A DNA stretch of 6,605 bases from contig JAEZPX010000022.1 of assembly GCA_023413275.1 (NCBI GenBank), positions 1 through 6,605 on the forward strand, read 5' to 3'. The notes beneath the pieces were generated by a model. The model made no database searches, had not been told where the DNA came from, and worked only from the letters and a program-made list of their open reading frames with translations. Source of the stretch: Bacillota bacterium. GTDB lineage: Bacteria > Bacillota > Clostridia > Lachnospirales > Anaerotignaceae. Below are positions 6,070 through 6,605 of the stretch, piece after piece. The translations under genes were made by a program, and so were the position numbers. The first letter of the stretch is position 1, and each line of letters starts with the position of its first letter.

Positions 6070-6605
6070 ATGAAAAGATTTTTAGCGGTTACACTAGCCG
6101 CAATGTTCACTTTTGGAAACATGGGCGTAACAGCCTTTGCCGCTGACTTTGCGGATATAAATAAAGTACCTTGGTCTGGGGCGGCGCAATTTATTAATCA
6201 GGCACAGTCCTTAGGCTTAATGAATGGTTATACAGAAAATGGTAAAAAGTATGCTAAGCCGAGAAATAACGTGACTTTGTGTGAATCTGTACAGATGATT
6301 TATTCTATTATGAAGGTTTACACCAAGCAAGATGTTTCATCTAGCACTGTTACAAAATGGACAACAGTAATGAGTGCATATAATATTCCCACATGGGCTT
6401 ATAGCGCTACAGCTTATGTACTGGAGAATAAAATTATTGAAAACAGTGACTTGCCAAAATTGAAAAATGGAACACAGAACGCCACCAGAGAAGAGGTAGG
6501 CTTGATGTTCGGAAAGGCACTGGCAACAATTTATACTGCCAACAATAGCGCAACGCTGTCCTATAAAGACAGCAGCAAAATTTCGAGTGACGCTGTACCT
6601 TATTT
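6070..6605 (+). CDS. Secreted S-layer homology (SLH) domain protein (3' partial)
   Basis: Predicted exported cell-surface protein; 178 residues are visible and the frame is open at the right edge. ATG 6070 has GGGGG at 6056-6060, nine bases upstream. A signal peptide covers residues 1-24: MKR, a hydrophobic core, and a likely signal-peptidase I site after AFA (AFA/AD). Residues 26-84 form a first SLH repeat (FADINKVPWSGAAQFI then GLMNGYT), in which the usual TRAE-like segment reads TLCES. A second repeat covers about 102-152 (NIPTWAYSATAYVLENKII, then the more typical ATREEV). A third appears to begin at about 162 (LSYKDSS) and is cut off by the window edge. SLH domains normally bind pyruvylated secondary wall polymer, so the protein is probably anchored to the wall; any further domain or enzymatic function would lie beyond the window. 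It has its own promoter. Confidence 0.88.
   Translation, partial: MKRFLAVTLAAMFTFGNMGVTAFAADFADINKVPWSGAAQFINQAQSLGLMNGYTENGKKYAKPRNNVTLCESVQMIYSIMKVYTKQDVSSSTVTKWTTVMSAYNIPTWAYSATAYVLENKIIENSDLPKLKNGTQNATREEVGLMFGKALATIYTANNSATLSYKDSSKISSDAVPY

Noticed and set aside
1..6605. CRISPR array, mobile element or prophage segment
   Set aside because: No regularly spaced repeats, transposase, integrase or terminal inverted repeats were seen; the genes are ordinary chromosomal types.

Overview
The window looks like chromosomal DNA from a low-GC, Gram-positive anaerobe of the class Clostridia, probably a Lachnospirales or Anaerotignum-like lineage. This rests on AGGAGG and GGTGA-type ribosome sites, A/T-rich intergenic DNA with U-tailed hairpins, a membrane-anchored LysM-G5 protein of a clostridial type, and an S-layer homology (SLH) protein. 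The genus is a guess. All six genes read rightward; no tRNA, rRNA, CRISPR array, insertion sequence or phage gene was seen.

Layout. (1) Positions 1-650 hold the 3' part of a GntR/FadR-type regulator whose start lies left of the window, followed by a good terminator. (2) Positions 651-967 are non-coding: two terminator hairpins and a promoter for the next gene. (3) Positions 968-2068 encode a single-pass membrane protein with extracellular LysM and G5 domains. (4) Positions 2138-3472 encode glucose-6-phosphate isomerase (pgi), with a strong ribosome site in front and a terminator behind. (5) Positions 3473-3831 are A/T-rich non-coding DNA ending in a promoter. (6) Positions 3832-5926 form a two-gene operon: a metallo-beta-lactamase-fold hydrolase (COG1237 type) and an M20-family amidohydrolase, 13 bases apart. 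(7) Positions 5927-6069 are a short regulatory gap. (8) From 6070 to the right edge runs the 5' part of a secreted SLH-domain protein.

How they work together. The genes look like separate transcription units, not one system. pgi is core glycolysis. The LysM-G5 and SLH proteins belong to the cell envelope. The two hydrolases are probably co-transcribed and may act on related substrates, but the sequence does not identify them. The regulator's target is not visible; its operon may lie to the left.

I found no convincing new multi-gene system. The observations most worth checking are a hairpin plus U-run inside the SLH gene leader with an inverted repeat near its promoter, the LysM-G5 protein that lacks the M23 peptidase domain often found after this architecture, and the unassigned hydrolase pair.
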